In this document: positions 1 to 5,526 of the stretch, in pieces
How positions within the stretch are numbered: the stretch's first letter is position 1
How the letters are laid out: each line of letters begins with the position of its first letter
Origin: a virus
Direction: 5' to 3' (one strand)
Length of the DNA: 64,000 nucleotides
Virus record (IMG/VR): IMGVR_UViG_3300045738_001392
Location: 1 to 64,000 of that record
The notes under the pieces: model-generated
What the model was told of the DNA's origin: nothing
What the model saw: the letters and a program-made list of their open reading frames with translations, nothing else
Databases searched by the model: none
Position numbers and translations under genes: made by a program

Positions 1-31
1 GGGCCCGCCCCGCGACCTCGAACTTGTCAAG
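1..31. repeat. GC palindrome with CTTGTCAAG arm (cut by window edge)
   Basis: A GC-rich palindromic core (GGGCCCGCCCCGCG) is followed at 23-31 by CTTGTCAAG. It matches the right half of the elements at 1394-1443 and 3265-3315; the left half would lie outside the window. It probably marks a cassette boundary or a terminator. Confidence 0.55.
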
Positions 32-62
32 AGAAAAAGTTTTACTTTATTTAAGAAAAAGC

Positions 63-98
63 TTTACAAGTAAGGCAAGACTGTGGTATTATTAGGTT
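63..98 (+). promoter_or_regulatory. Sigma-70-like promoter for structured RNA
   Basis: TTTACA at 63-68 and TATTAT at 87-92 are 18 bp apart, with an extended TGG before the -10. The spacer carries GGCAAGA, shared with the promoters before 427 and 3002. The predicted start, about 99, coincides with the first base of the closing stem of the RNA. Confidence 0.7.
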
Positions 99-232
99 GT
101 CGGTGGGGAATGGAAGCTGACCCGATCATAATGTCAGACGTCCCCTGCGGGAAAGCCGCACGTTGAGGTACAAGTAGGCGTGCGTGTGATACAGTACCGA
201 GGGGAATGAGGTTCGAGCCCTCTGCACCGATA
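99..232 (+). ncRNA. tRNA-like structured RNA, class unknown
   Basis: Bases 99-105 (GTCGGTG) can pair with 225-231 (CACCGAT) to form a 7-bp closing stem, and 99 is the predicted transcription start. Bases 211-221 match the tRNA B-box/T-arm consensus GGTTCGANNCC. Inside, CTGAC/GTCAG flank an 11-nt loop (about 119-139). CCCCT (about 144) can pair with AGGGG (about 200) and encloses two hairpins, GCGG/CCGC and GGTAC/GTACC. No ordinary 7-nt anticodon loop is visible and no CCA is encoded. It is too short for a usual tmRNA. It could be a tRNA mimic, a reduced tmRNA-like RNA or a new phage RNA. The stems are read by eye, without folding energies. Confidence 0.55.
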
Positions 233-250
233 ACATTTTAAGAACTTGTT

Positions 251-324
251 CTGTTCAGCCTCGGGGTAAAACCCGAGACAGCGAGGTCGCAACTCGCACA
301 AAGCTGGGTGCAGTCATGTGGCAC
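251..324 (+). ncRNA. Second structured RNA domain (three-way junction)
   Basis: CAGC (256-259) and GCTG (303-306) can close a junction holding two hairpins: CTCGGG/CCCGAG (260-265 with 272-277) and GCGAG/CTCGC (281-285 with 293-297, 7-nt loop). A further GTGC/GCAC hairpin follows (308-311 with 321-324). There is no coding frame. It may be the 3' domain of the upstream RNA or a separate leader or terminator structure. No known riboswitch class was recognised. Confidence 0.4.
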
Positions 325-345
325 AGGCAGGACATTAATTTAAGC

Positions 346-375
346 TTGACAGTTATGGCAAGAGTATGATAAGAT
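346..375 (+). promoter_or_regulatory. Promoter of the DUF932 gene
   Basis: TTGACA at 346-351 and TAAGAT at 370-375 are 18 bp apart, with the GGCAAGAG spacer element also seen at 72 and 2978. The mRNA would have an untranslated leader of about 45 nt, so this gene, unlike its neighbours, is not leaderless. Confidence 0.55.
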
Positions 376-426
376 TAGGGATAGTTAACCAACAGTAACA
401 GTAACAGAAAGAAGAAAGAACCTATT

Positions 427-1332
427 ATGGCAAGAGCATGTATCCAATCAAATGACTACGACTACAAGGTGGAAATCGTAGACCTAATGACCCCCGAAGG
501 CGCGAAGAGCGGCGTGAAGTGCGCCCGCCGTCTTGACAATGGCACTGTGCTAGGCACGATGTCGGAACACTATGGCAAGGTGGACAACGCCGAGCTAGTA
601 GACAAGGCGGAGAACGCCTTTGACCAAGCTGGCCTGAAGTACACAAAGCGTCAATGCGTTGTGACCAACGGCGTGATGAAAAATAGCCTTGGCGCACGCA
701 TGCGCATGATTTACGATTTCGAAAACGAAAATGTTCAGCTCCGGCGCGAAGACCGCCAGAAGGGTGACGTGTTGGGCATGCGCCTGATTCTTCAGAACTC
801 CTTTGACAGGTCGCTCCGTCTCTCCTTTGCATTGGGACTGGTTCGTCTCGTTTGCACCAATGGCATGCAGACGCTGGAGAAAGAGCTTGACCTCACCCGC
901 AAGCACTCAACGAAAATCGATGTCGATAGTCTGTTGACTACAGACGTAGTGTCGAGGGCGATAGAGAGCTTCAAGGCAAGCACTGACGTGTTCGGCCTTT
1001 TGTCTCGGACTAGCATCAAGCATGACCAAGGCCTGAACATCCTCGGCAACCTCGCAAAGAAAAATGTTTTCAGCGAAAAGCATCGCGCTGGCATCGCTCA
1101 AATCTGGAACAGCCCAACCCATGAGGAAGACAACGCTCGCAACCTGTACAACCTGTACAACGCGACGACCCAATTCCTTACGACTGATGTTGCTGACAGC
1201 CGTTTCGAGTTGTCGGACAAGGTTGGAACCGGCGTGCTGAAGAACCTTTCGCTCGCATCAAACAACCCCGCTCGGTTGACCAAGCTGATTGCTGCTCTTC
1301 CGGTCGAGGGAGTACAGGTGGAAAATAACTAG
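427..1332 (+). CDS. DUF932 family phage protein
   Basis: A 301-residue protein with the features of the phage/plasmid DUF932 family, whose biochemical role is not established. The conserved core is about residues 116-147 (LGMRLILQNSFDRSL, then SFALGLVRLVCTNGM), and the length is normal for the family. The start ATG follows a purine-rich leader (AGAAAGAAGAAAG) and a sigma-70 promoter at 346. A strong intrinsic terminator at 1364 ends the unit, so it is monocistronic. Such genes are usually found among early accessory genes of phages and plasmids, which fits the neighbours here. The family call rests on motif recognition only. Confidence 0.8.
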   Translation: MARACIQSNDYDYKVEIVDLMTPEGAKSGVKCARRLDNGTVLGTMSEHYGKVDNAELVDKAENAFDQAGLKYTKRQCVVTNGVMKNSLGARMRMIYDFENENVQLRREDRQKGDVLGMRLILQNSFDRSLRLSFALGLVRLVCTNGMQTLEKELDLTRKHSTKIDVDSLLTTDVVSRAIESFKASTDVFGLLSRTSIKHDQGLNILGNLAKKNVFSEKHRAGIAQIWNSPTHEEDNARNLYNLYNATTQFLTTDVADSRFELSDKVGTGVLKNLSLASNNPARLTKLIAALPVEGVQVENN

Positions 1333-1363
1333 CGCTGATTTATCCGGCGCTAGCGTTCAGGAT

Positions 1364-1391
1364 CCGGGTCCCTAAGGGGGCCCGGGTTTTT
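1364..1391 (+). terminator. Intrinsic terminator
   Basis: A 9-bp GC-rich stem (1364-1372 with 1377-1385, one G-U pair), loop TAAG, followed by TTTTT at 1387-1391. It lies 32 bases after the stop of the DUF932 gene. Confidence 0.85.
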
Positions 1392-1393
1392 CC

Positions 1394-1443
1394 CTTGACA
1401 ATTTCCCGGAGCGGGGCGGGCCCCAGCCGCCAAACTTGTCAAG
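1394..1443. repeat. Palindromic element CTTGACAA - GC core - CTTGTCAAG
   Basis: CTTGACAA at 1394-1401 and CTTGTCAAG at 1435-1443 are inverted around a GC-rich core, GCGGGGCGGGCCCC (1411-1424). The same layout occurs at 3265-3315 and, as halves, at 1-31 and 6453-6486. The arms contain a -35 like TTGACA on both strands. Confidence 0.6.
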
Positions 1444-1475
1444 ACATTTATTTACATTTATTTTCGCTCCAGCTA

Positions 1476-1510
1476 TTGACAAACGCCCATTTATGTGTTA
1501 TCTTATAGTA
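1476..1510 (+). promoter_or_regulatory. Leaderless-type promoter
   Basis: TTGACA 1476-1481, 17-bp spacer, TATCTT 1499-1504, then six bases to GTG at 1511. The predicted transcription start falls on the start codon. Confidence 0.8.
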
Positions 1511-1645
1511 GTGAAAGCCAAGAAGATTAAAGCACGCGTGAACAAAGACGGCCTTATGGGCAGCGCGCCCCGTGTGCATCAAGTCAAGAGAGGCAAGGGC
1601 AGCTTTCGCCGCCACGCCAAGCACAAGTCTAGGCTTGACAGGTAG
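1511..1645 (+). CDS. Small basic protein
   Basis: A 44-residue, strongly basic protein rich in Lys, Arg and His (for example RGKGSFRRHAKHKSR) and not recognised. The open frame extends upstream, but the -10 box lies inside that extension and the predicted transcript begins exactly at this GTG, so I set the start here. Its charge suggests nucleic acid binding, which is inference only. The last codons (Leu-Asp-Arg, stop) overlap the -35 box of the next gene's promoter at 1635, an arrangement repeated at other junctions in this region. Confidence 0.6.
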   Translation: MKAKKIKARVNKDGLMGSAPRVHQVKRGKGSFRRHAKHKSRLDR

Positions 1646-1672
1646 CTTCACTTATGGTAGAATATACGAACA
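1635..1672 (+). promoter_or_regulatory. Promoter embedded in preceding gene end
   Basis: TTGACA 1635-1640 lies in the last codons of the upstream gene. TAGAAT at 1658-1663 is 17 bp on, and ATG follows after 9 bases. Confidence 0.7.
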
Positions 1673-2182
1673 ATGATTAAGACCACTTACAAGAATTGCG
1701 GCTCAAGCTGGGTAGTTATGTTACAAGGCGACCTCGCATTGGGAGAGAATGAAGAAGGACACGACACAGAAGTTGAGCGCGAGTTCTGGTCGTTCTGGAA
1801 TCACGGAGCGACAAACGGAGAGTTCGATTGGATGACCAACACGCGAGGCTATTTCTGGACTACGCGAGAGAAGTTGTTGAAAGCATACGAGAACAAGGAA
1901 CTGTTTCGTATGTTAAACGATGCGGATGAATTCAAGAAGCACGACCCCGACGGATGGCAAAACGCTTGCAAGGGTATCAAGGGCGGGTTTCTTCCAACAG
2001 CTAAAGAGAGAGCAAAAGAGATATTCGATGGCCTAGAGCAAAAGTCTAATATCTTAAAATTCGGTGTGACCTACGCGCACATCTATGACGTGGGCGTGGT
2101 GTCGGCTGAAGTTGGAGAAAACGACTTGCCTTCCGCACACAACACAGTGGGCCAGAAGCTCAAAAAAATGCTTGACAGCTAG
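1673..2182 (+). CDS. Hypothetical phage protein, 169 aa
   Basis: An unrecognised 169-residue protein, rich in Trp, Glu and Lys, with no membrane segment or signal peptide. The N-terminus (about 1-60) looks beta-rich with several Trp-Phe pairs, and the C-terminal half is helical and charged. The start ATG lies 9 bases after the -10 box, so the leader would be at most 2-3 nt. The final codons (Leu-Asp-Ser, stop) contain the -35 of the promoter for the GP88-like gene. It is probably an early accessory protein. No function is proposed. Confidence 0.7.
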   Translation: MIKTTYKNCGSSWVVMLQGDLALGENEEGHDTEVEREFWSFWNHGATNGEFDWMTNTRGYFWTTREKLLKAYENKELFRMLNDADEFKKHDPDGWQNACKGIKGGFLPTAKERAKEIFDGLEQKSNILKFGVTYAHIYDVGVVSAEVGENDLPSAHNTVGQKLKKMLDS

Positions 2183-2207
2183 ACTAAAACGTGCTATATT
2201 ATATCTA
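2172..2207 (+). promoter_or_regulatory. Leaderless-type promoter embedded in gene end
   Basis: TTGACA 2172-2177 in the final codons of the upstream gene, 17 bp, TATATT 2195-2200, then seven bases to ATG 2208. Confidence 0.8.
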
Positions 2208-2978
2208 ATGAATACGACAAAACTACTAAAGTTCGGAGAGCCAAACGCAAAGTTGAAAGCTCTCACAAAGAAGTTAAAACTAAAGCTCAAGACATTCTCA
2301 TTGCCAAGCGGGTGGACTTGCCCCGGAGCAAAAGAATGTTTATCTAAAGCTGACAGAGCAACGGGAAAAATTAAAGATGGGCCTGACACGGAGTTTCGGT
2401 GCTTCCAAGCTAGTGCCGAAGCACTTTATCCATCGCTTCGCAGGATGGTGTGGCATAACTTTGATTTGATTAAAGTTGCCATGATGGACGCTTGGCGGTA
2501 TAAGAAAAACAAGGTGGAAGCTATTGCCGATTTGATTTGCGATTCACTTCCTAATAAGTTTGACATTCTTCGTGTCCACGTTGGCGGTGATTACTTCTCA
2601 AAAGATTATCTCAAAGCATGGGTTATTGTAGCAGATAGAAACCCTGATAAAATTTTCTATTCGTATAGCAAGAGCTTGCATTTCTTCACGGATGTTATTC
2701 GGCCAAACAATCTTGTGCTGACAGCATCGCGTGGTGGTAAATTCGACGAGCTGATTGACATTCACGGATGGAAAGAGGCGGTTGTTGTATTCAGCGAGCA
2801 AGAGGCGATTGACAAAGGATTGGAAATTGACCACGACGATGAACACGCAGCGTTTGGCAGCGAGTCTTTTGCTTTGTTGTTACACGGAACACAGCCGAAG
2901 GGGAGCGCGGCATCAGCAGCGTTATCGCTTCTGCGCAAAGCTGGTAAGGGCGGCTACGCCAAAGCCTCGACAAGCTAG
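2208..2978 (+). CDS. GP88 family protein
   Basis: A 256-residue protein resembling the phage 'gene product 88' family, whose function is not established. Recognisable features are the N-terminal segment FSLPSGWTCPGAKECLSKAD (about residues 31-50), the nearby DGP..EFRCFQASAEALYPS stretch and the VHVGGDYFSKDYLKAW block near residue 125. The frame is open further upstream, but promoter spacing and the ATGAATACG context support 2208 as the start. The gene follows the 169-aa gene within its own transcription unit and is trailed by a tiny membrane peptide and two tRNAs. The family call is by motif memory. Confidence 0.7.
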   Translation: MNTTKLLKFGEPNAKLKALTKKLKLKLKTFSLPSGWTCPGAKECLSKADRATGKIKDGPDTEFRCFQASAEALYPSLRRMVWHNFDLIKVAMMDAWRYKKNKVEAIADLICDSLPNKFDILRVHVGGDYFSKDYLKAWVIVADRNPDKIFYSYSKSLHFFTDVIRPNNLVLTASRGGKFDELIDIHGWKEAVVVFSEQEAIDKGLEIDHDDEHAAFGSESFALLLHGTQPKGSAASAALSLLRKAGKGGYAKASTS

Positions 2979-3001
2979 GCAAGAGCGTGCTATAATATAT
3001 T
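2967..3001 (+). promoter_or_regulatory. Promoter for micro-ORF and tRNAs
   Basis: TCGACA 2967-2972, 18 bp with the GGCAAGAG spacer element, TATAAT 2991-2996, then five bases to ATG 3002. It may also transcribe the two tRNA genes downstream. Confidence 0.6.
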
Positions 3002-3067
3002 ATGCTCATCATCAGTCTAGTCGTGCTATGTTTATTCGCATCGATTGTAATAGGGAGAACCAAATAG
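3002..3067 (+). CDS. Possible 21-aa membrane micropeptide
   Basis: A 21-residue frame, hydrophobic for most of its length (MLIISLVVLCLFASIVIG) and ending in Arg-Thr-Lys, consistent with one membrane segment. The ATG is placed five bases after a good TATAAT box, as in the leaderless genes nearby. It is too short for homology recognition. Alternatively this is simply the 5' end of the tRNA precursor transcript. Two similar membrane micropeptides follow at 6268 and 6363, and two more at 7247 and 7328. Confidence 0.4.
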   Translation: MLIISLVVLCLFASIVIGRTK

Positions 3068-3106
3068 GTTTGATACGAAATAGGTTCAAATAGATATTAT
3101 AATTAA

Positions 3107-3180
3107 CGCGAGATAACCAAGTGGAAAGGTGCGGCTCTGCAAAAGCTGATTCGCCGGTTCAATTCCGGCTCTCGCGTCCA
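3107..3180 (+). tRNA. tRNA-Cys (GCA)
   Basis: Perfect 7-bp acceptor stem (CGCGAGA with TCTCGCG), 5-bp T-stem with loop TTCAATT, and anticodon loop CTGCAAA giving GCA. The discriminator is U, as usual for tRNA-Cys, and CCA is encoded at 3178-3180. Confidence 0.93.
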
Positions 3181-3181
3181 A

Positions 3182-3258
3182 GGGGGTATAGCTCAATAGG
3201 TTAGAGCGCTGGCCTGTCACGTCAGAGGTTGCGGGTTCAAGTCCCGCTGCTCCCGCCA
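3182..3258 (+). tRNA. tRNA-Asp (GTC)
   Basis: Acceptor GGGGGTA pairs with TGCTCCC (two G-U pairs), D-stem GCTC/GAGC, anticodon loop CTGTCAC giving GTC, T-arm GCGGG/CCCGC. Discriminator G and encoded CCA (3256-3258). It lies one base after tRNA-Cys, so the two are co-transcribed. Confidence 0.93.
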
Positions 3259-3264
3259 TTTTCT

Positions 3265-3315
3265 CTTGACAAGTTCGCACGGGCGGGGCCCGCCCGCGCC
3301 GCTAGATTTGTCAAG
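3265..3315. repeat. Palindromic element CTTGACAAG - GC core - TTGTCAAG
   Basis: CTTGACAAG 3265-3273 and TTGTCAAG 3308-3315 flank a perfect 7-bp GC inverted repeat (GGGCGGG 3281-3287, CCCGCCC 3289-3295). It is the best copy of the element at 1394-1443 and lies just after the tRNAs, separating them from the repeat-rich region. Confidence 0.65.
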
Positions 3316-3590
3316 TCTTTTTTGTCGATCACTCGTGAGCGGCAAACTCATTTGCCGATCATTTTTCCGCTTTTTTGATCGTCAAACTTTTTTGTCGATC
3401 ATTCGTGATCGGCTAATTTGTTAGTCAAGCGTCAGTCAAGTTATCTGTCAATCATTTTCACGCTTTTTAATTACTCACACGTGAGACATTACCGGCTTAA
3501 CGTCTCATTAAAACGACATAATGAGACATTAGTCAAGCGTTAGTCAAGCGTTAGTCAAGTTGTCTGTCAATCAATTAGGCCATATAATGA
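3316..3590. repeat. Gene-free iteron and inverted-repeat region (possible origin or operator)
   Basis: This stretch has no convincing gene. It holds a 26-bp direct repeat (3318-3343 and 3388-3413, two mismatches) built on TGTCGATCA. It also has 11-bp TTAGTCAAGCG-type repeats in tandem (3421, 3432; 3529, 3540, 3551), each cluster followed by CTGTCAATCA. A perfect 9-bp inverted repeat (GTCTCATTA 3502-3510 with TAATGAGAC 3519-3527) lies between them, and GTGAGACATTA occurs just upstream. The 11-bp spacing puts the repeats on one face of the helix, as in iterons or multi-site operators. Confidence 0.6.
3560..3588 (+). promoter_or_regulatory. Promoter overlapping the last 11-bp repeat
   Basis: TTGTCT 3560-3565, 17 bp, TATAAT 3583-3588. 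The -35 abuts the third tandem repeat, so a protein bound to the repeats could control it. A strong ribosome site, AAAGGAGG, follows at 3596-3603. Confidence 0.5.
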
Positions 3591-3611
3591 CCGATAAAGG
3601 AGGCTATTGTT

Positions 3612-3701
3612 TTGGACGATATACCTGTTTTCGTGAGGTATGGCGGCAGAAATTTTCTTGTTTACCCCTGTTTTCTCCGGTGTGAAATTCGTCGATTTTA
3701 A
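3612..3701 (+). CDS. Possible 29-aa peptide with TTG start
   Basis: AAAGGAGG (3596-3603) is the strongest Shine-Dalgarno sequence in the first 10 kb. TTG at 3612 lies eight bases after it and opens a 29-codon frame (LDDIPVFVRYGGRNFLVYPC and more, then stop TAA). A GTG inside the frame is an alternative. Nothing is recognised. It may be a leader peptide or an autoregulated small protein. The case rests on promoter plus ribosome site only. Confidence 0.3.
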   Translation: MDDIPVFVRYGGRNFLVYPCFLRCEIRRF

Positions 3702-3707
3702 GAAACT

Positions 3708-3757
3708 GTGCCATATTGTCTCTTGACAAAGTGACGTTCTTGTGGTATATTATAGTA
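3708..3757 (+). promoter_or_regulatory. Class II promoter with GTGCCA box
   Basis: The upstream box GTGCCATATTGTC starts at 3708, exactly 15 bp before TTGACA (3723-3728). A 17-bp spacer leads to TATATT 3746-3751, with predicted start near 3758. The same box at the same distance occurs at 5739 and 8092. Confidence 0.75.
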
Positions 3758-3869
3758 GTTCGTGAGGGTTCTAGACCGCTCACGGACGCCACCTCTGCGG
3801 ACGGTGCGAGTAACAAGTCAATGCGACCCCTGTAGCTCAAGAGACGCTCCGTAAGTGGCATTACAATTT
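3758..3869 (+). promoter_or_regulatory. Structured 5' leader
   Basis: A leader of about 110 nt, exceptional in a region of leaderless genes. CGTGAG (3761-3766) can pair with CTCACG (3779-3784), and a CACC/GGTG pairing follows. It may be an RNA regulator of the next gene. No known riboswitch class was recognised. Confidence 0.35.
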
Positions 3870-4142
3870 ATGAAAACGATAATGATAAGCCCAACAAGCA
3901 AAGCAAGCCGACGCACAAAGAACCGCATTCGCGAAAAAGGGCCAGTGTTCCAAATCGAGCAAGGCGGACACTTTCCGCTGACCACTACCCACACAGAAAA
4001 CCGACTTCCTGTACAATGGCTTTTGAGAGCTGCGCCCCCGCACAAATTTGGTGCTGATATCTGGATGGGCTGGCTGCCTCGCAACGAATTCCACGTCGAA
4101 TGCGTGGGCAAAAAATTTATTGAAAAAGTGCTTGACAAGTGA
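3870..4142 (+). CDS. Hypothetical protein, 90 aa
   Basis: An unrecognised 90-residue protein with a basic N-terminus (SKASRRTKNRIREKG) and a C-terminal half rich in aromatic residues (about 50-80: PVQWLLRAAPPHKFGADIWM). I chose ATG 3870, in the ATGAAAAC context typical of this region. A GTG at 3855 in frame would add five residues. It is the only early gene here with a long structured leader. It ends in Val-Leu-Asp-Lys, where the Leu-Asp codons form part of the -35 box of the next promoter. Confidence 0.6.
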   Translation: MKTIMISPTSKASRRTKNRIREKGPVFQIEQGGHFPLTTTHTENRLPVQWLLRAAPPHKFGADIWMGWLPRNEFHVECVGKKFIEKVLDK

Positions 4143-4169
4143 CCCGAACTGTGGTATATTATTAGAACA
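4132..4169 (+). promoter_or_regulatory. Promoter embedded in preceding gene end
   Basis: TTGACA 4132-4137 in the last codons of the upstream gene, 17 bp, TATATT 4155-4160 with extended TGG, then nine bases to ATG 4170. Confidence 0.8.
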
Positions 4170-4427
4170 ATGAACGCATTAGATACATTCAAAGAGGAGA
4201 CGGCCTTCCGTCTATTCGGTCGCAGCCGCACACTTGCCATCGCTGGCAACGGGTGCGTAAAGTGCGGCGAGAGCGCGGTAGACTTCCGCGACGAAATCAG
4301 CCGCAAGGAGTTCGGCATTTCTGGTTTTTGCCAGTCGTGTCAGGACGACATCTTTGGCACAGACTCGGGCTGCGCGCAGGACAAAGAGGAGGTTCTTGGC
4401 GTGGTGCATCCAATTATGGGGGAATAG
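4170..4427 (+). CDS. Zinc-ribbon phage protein, 85 aa
   Basis: A small protein with two CxxC knuckles (C29/C32 and C54/C57), most likely a single zinc site. The stretch GESAVDFRDEISRKEFGISG between them, and CQSCQDDIFG after it, look like a motif I recall from hypothetical proteins of many unrelated phages; its function is not known. The start is set by the promoter, with a leader of 2-3 nt at most. It heads a likely operon with the five small genes up to 5356. A binding role (DNA, RNA or protein) is inference. Confidence 0.7.
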   Translation: MNALDTFKEETAFRLFGRSRTLAIAGNGCVKCGESAVDFRDEISRKEFGISGFCQSCQDDIFGTDSGCAQDKEEVLGVVHPIMGE

Positions 4428-4446
4428 GTCTGACACTTATACTTTT

Positions 4447-4596
4447 ATGAAAAACGAAAACAACATCTGTGAAACCTACGGGGAGTCCATCGAGAGACTC
4501 AAAGAAGCGTCAAAAACTCGTAGACACTGCGAAACCTATGAAGAGTCCGCAAAGAGACTAGAGAAAACGTCAAAGGTATATCTGAACCGACCATGA
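4447..4596 (+). CDS. 49-aa protein with an internal repeat
   Basis: A 49-residue charged protein made largely of two similar units: CETYGESIERLKEASKTR and CETYEESAKRLEKTSKVY (about residues 8-25 and 28-45), each beginning with Cys-Glu-Thr-Tyr. The repeat suggests two short helices forming a hairpin or a metal/disulphide pair. The stop overlaps the next start (ATGA), indicating translational coupling. No family was recognised. Confidence 0.55.
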   Translation: MKNENNICETYGESIERLKEASKTRRHCETYEESAKRLEKTSKVYLNRP

Positions 4597-4826
4597 GCCC
4601 CATTCCCACCCCAGCATACGCCTACGACTTCGACACGTTCAAACGGCAAGTTAACCACCGCGTAGAGGCGCGTTTAGGATTAGGTGTTTACGATTTGCCT
4701 GACACGATTATCTTCGCAGATTATTGGCACGATGATTGTAAGACTAATCAAGACGACTTCTGGAACGCAGTTGACGGAGCAGTGGAGGACTTGCTTCTAG
4801 ATAACGGATTTGAGTATGGATTATGA
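4593..4826 (+). CDS. Hypothetical acidic protein, 77 aa
   Basis: An unrecognised 77-residue acidic protein. The N-terminus is Pro-rich (MSPIPTPAYAYDF) and the C-terminus has a run of Asp, Trp and Leu (NQDDFWNAVDGAVEDLLLDN). It overlaps the previous gene by ATGA and the next by four bases, so it is the middle gene of a tightly coupled operon (4447-5356). Confidence 0.6.
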   Translation: MSPIPTPAYAYDFDTFKRQVNHRVEARLGLGVYDLPDTIIFADYWHDDCKTNQDDFWNAVDGAVEDLLLDNGFEYGL

Positions 4827-5011
4827 AAAGCGTACCAGAATTTGCTATCTTTCAGAATAGTCGCACCAAGAAGTCTGGCGTATGGAATGGTAAAAGGTGG
4901 GCCGAGCCACCGATTCAAGATTTTGATTATGTGCGTTTACTTGCGACATTAATTCGCACCGACCCCAATCCTGCAAAGATTGCGAGAGAGATTCTAAATT
5001 ATGAAAAGTAA
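4823..5011 (+). CDS. Hypothetical protein, 62 aa
   Basis: A 62-residue unrecognised protein. The start ATGA overlaps the stop of the previous gene, and its 3' end overlaps the next start by 11 bases. The sequence is mixed alpha/beta with a basic middle (RTKKSGVWNGKRW). Coupling to both neighbours suggests they are made in fixed ratio. Confidence 0.6.
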   Translation: MKSVPEFAIFQNSRTKKSGVWNGKRWAEPPIQDFDYVRLLATLIRTDPNPAKIAREILNYEK

Positions 5012-5213
5012 AGAGAAGAACGATCTAACGATGATTCTGTTCGCCCAGAATGTAGCTGGAGCCAGAAACGTAAAACCAGTGAAGCGTCTTGAGGCGCTTC
5101 ACAATGACATTGGCGCGTTGATTAACGGTGAGAAGCCAACAGCATCGTGGGAATTAACTAAAACAAAAGCTGAAAAAGCATATGAAACACGTTACCCAAA
5201 GGAGCTAATATGA
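5001..5213 (+). CDS. Hypothetical protein, 70 aa
   Basis: A 70-residue, helix-rich, basic protein (about 30-70: PVKRLEALHNDIGALINGEK and a Lys-rich tail) that was not recognised. It overlaps the upstream gene by 11 bases. Near its own stop lies AAAGGAG, the ribosome site for the next gene. Confidence 0.6.
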   Translation: MKSKEKNDLTMILFAQNVAGARNVKPVKRLEALHNDIGALINGEKPTASWELTKTKAEKAYETRYPKELI

Positions 5214-5356
5214 CCATTGCCGAATGTAAGGAACAACTACAACAAGATATAATTACGTATATGGATGGCTACATGCCTGTCAACTTAGGAGAAGATTTAT
5301 GCGCGATTGTAATCAAGAACTTCGACAAATTAGAAACAAAATCTGACGAAGCCTAA
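5210..5356 (+). CDS. Hypothetical acidic protein, 48 aa
   Basis: A 48-residue acidic protein starting MTIAECKEQLQQDIITYMDG, not recognised. It has a clear ribosome site (AAAGGAG) ending about six bases before the ATG, and the ATGA overlap with the previous stop makes it the last gene of this operon. After it, a GATAC-GCAA-GTATC hairpin (5378-5391) and the repeat unit at 5426 occupy the intergenic stretch. Confidence 0.55.
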   Translation: MTIAECKEQLQQDIITYMDGYMPVNLGEDLCAIVIKNFDKLETKSDEA

Positions 5357-5425
5357 TAAGGGGGGTTAGCCTGAGACGATACGCAAGTATCCGAACACGT
5401 TTATTCAGATGATGGGCTAGGGTAG

Positions 5426-5447
5426 TTGGCACGCGCCGTGCGGGCCC
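5426..5447. repeat. Intergenic hairpin repeat TTGGCACGC..GTGCGGGCCC, copy 1
   Basis: A GCACG/CGTGC hairpin followed by GGGCCC, lying between a gene end and a class I promoter. Copies at 7454 and 8504 occupy the same position. Confidence 0.65.
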
Positions 5448-5464
5448 CGCGCCCCAAAACCCCA

Positions 5465-5526
5465 TTGTGAATAACTTTCTCACATTCGCCCTTGACAAAC
5501 GCCCTGATATGGGTTATATTATAACA
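5465..5526 (+). promoter_or_regulatory. Class I leaderless promoter with DnaA-box-like site
   Basis: TTGTGAATAACTTT at 5465 starts exactly 27 bp before TTGACA (5492-5497). A 17-bp spacer leads to TATATT 5515-5520, then six bases to ATG 5527. Read on the other strand the box contains TTATTCACA, which fits the DnaA consensus TTATNCACA. Confidence 0.8.

Noticed and set aside
99-232. Canonical tRNA or full tmRNA
   Set aside because: There is no 7-nt anticodon loop and no encoded CCA, and the length and lack of a tag frame do not fit a standard tmRNA.
3086-3280. Minus-strand frame of 64 codons
   Set aside because: It is antisense to the two tRNA genes; its GLEPATSDVTG-like sequence is the well-known false translation of tRNA complements.
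3316-3590. CRISPR array
   Set aside because: The repeats are too short (11 bp) and abut without unique spacers, and no cas gene is present.
3604-3861. Minus-strand frame of 85 codons
   Set aside because: It runs backwards through a strong promoter and a structured leader and has no ribosome site or family resemblance.
5467-5526. Upstream extensions of small genes (MNNFLT.. and similar)
   Set aside because: The extra N-terminal codons translate the conserved box and the promoter itself (..DKRPxxWYIIT), so similarity among them is promoter similarity, not protein homology.
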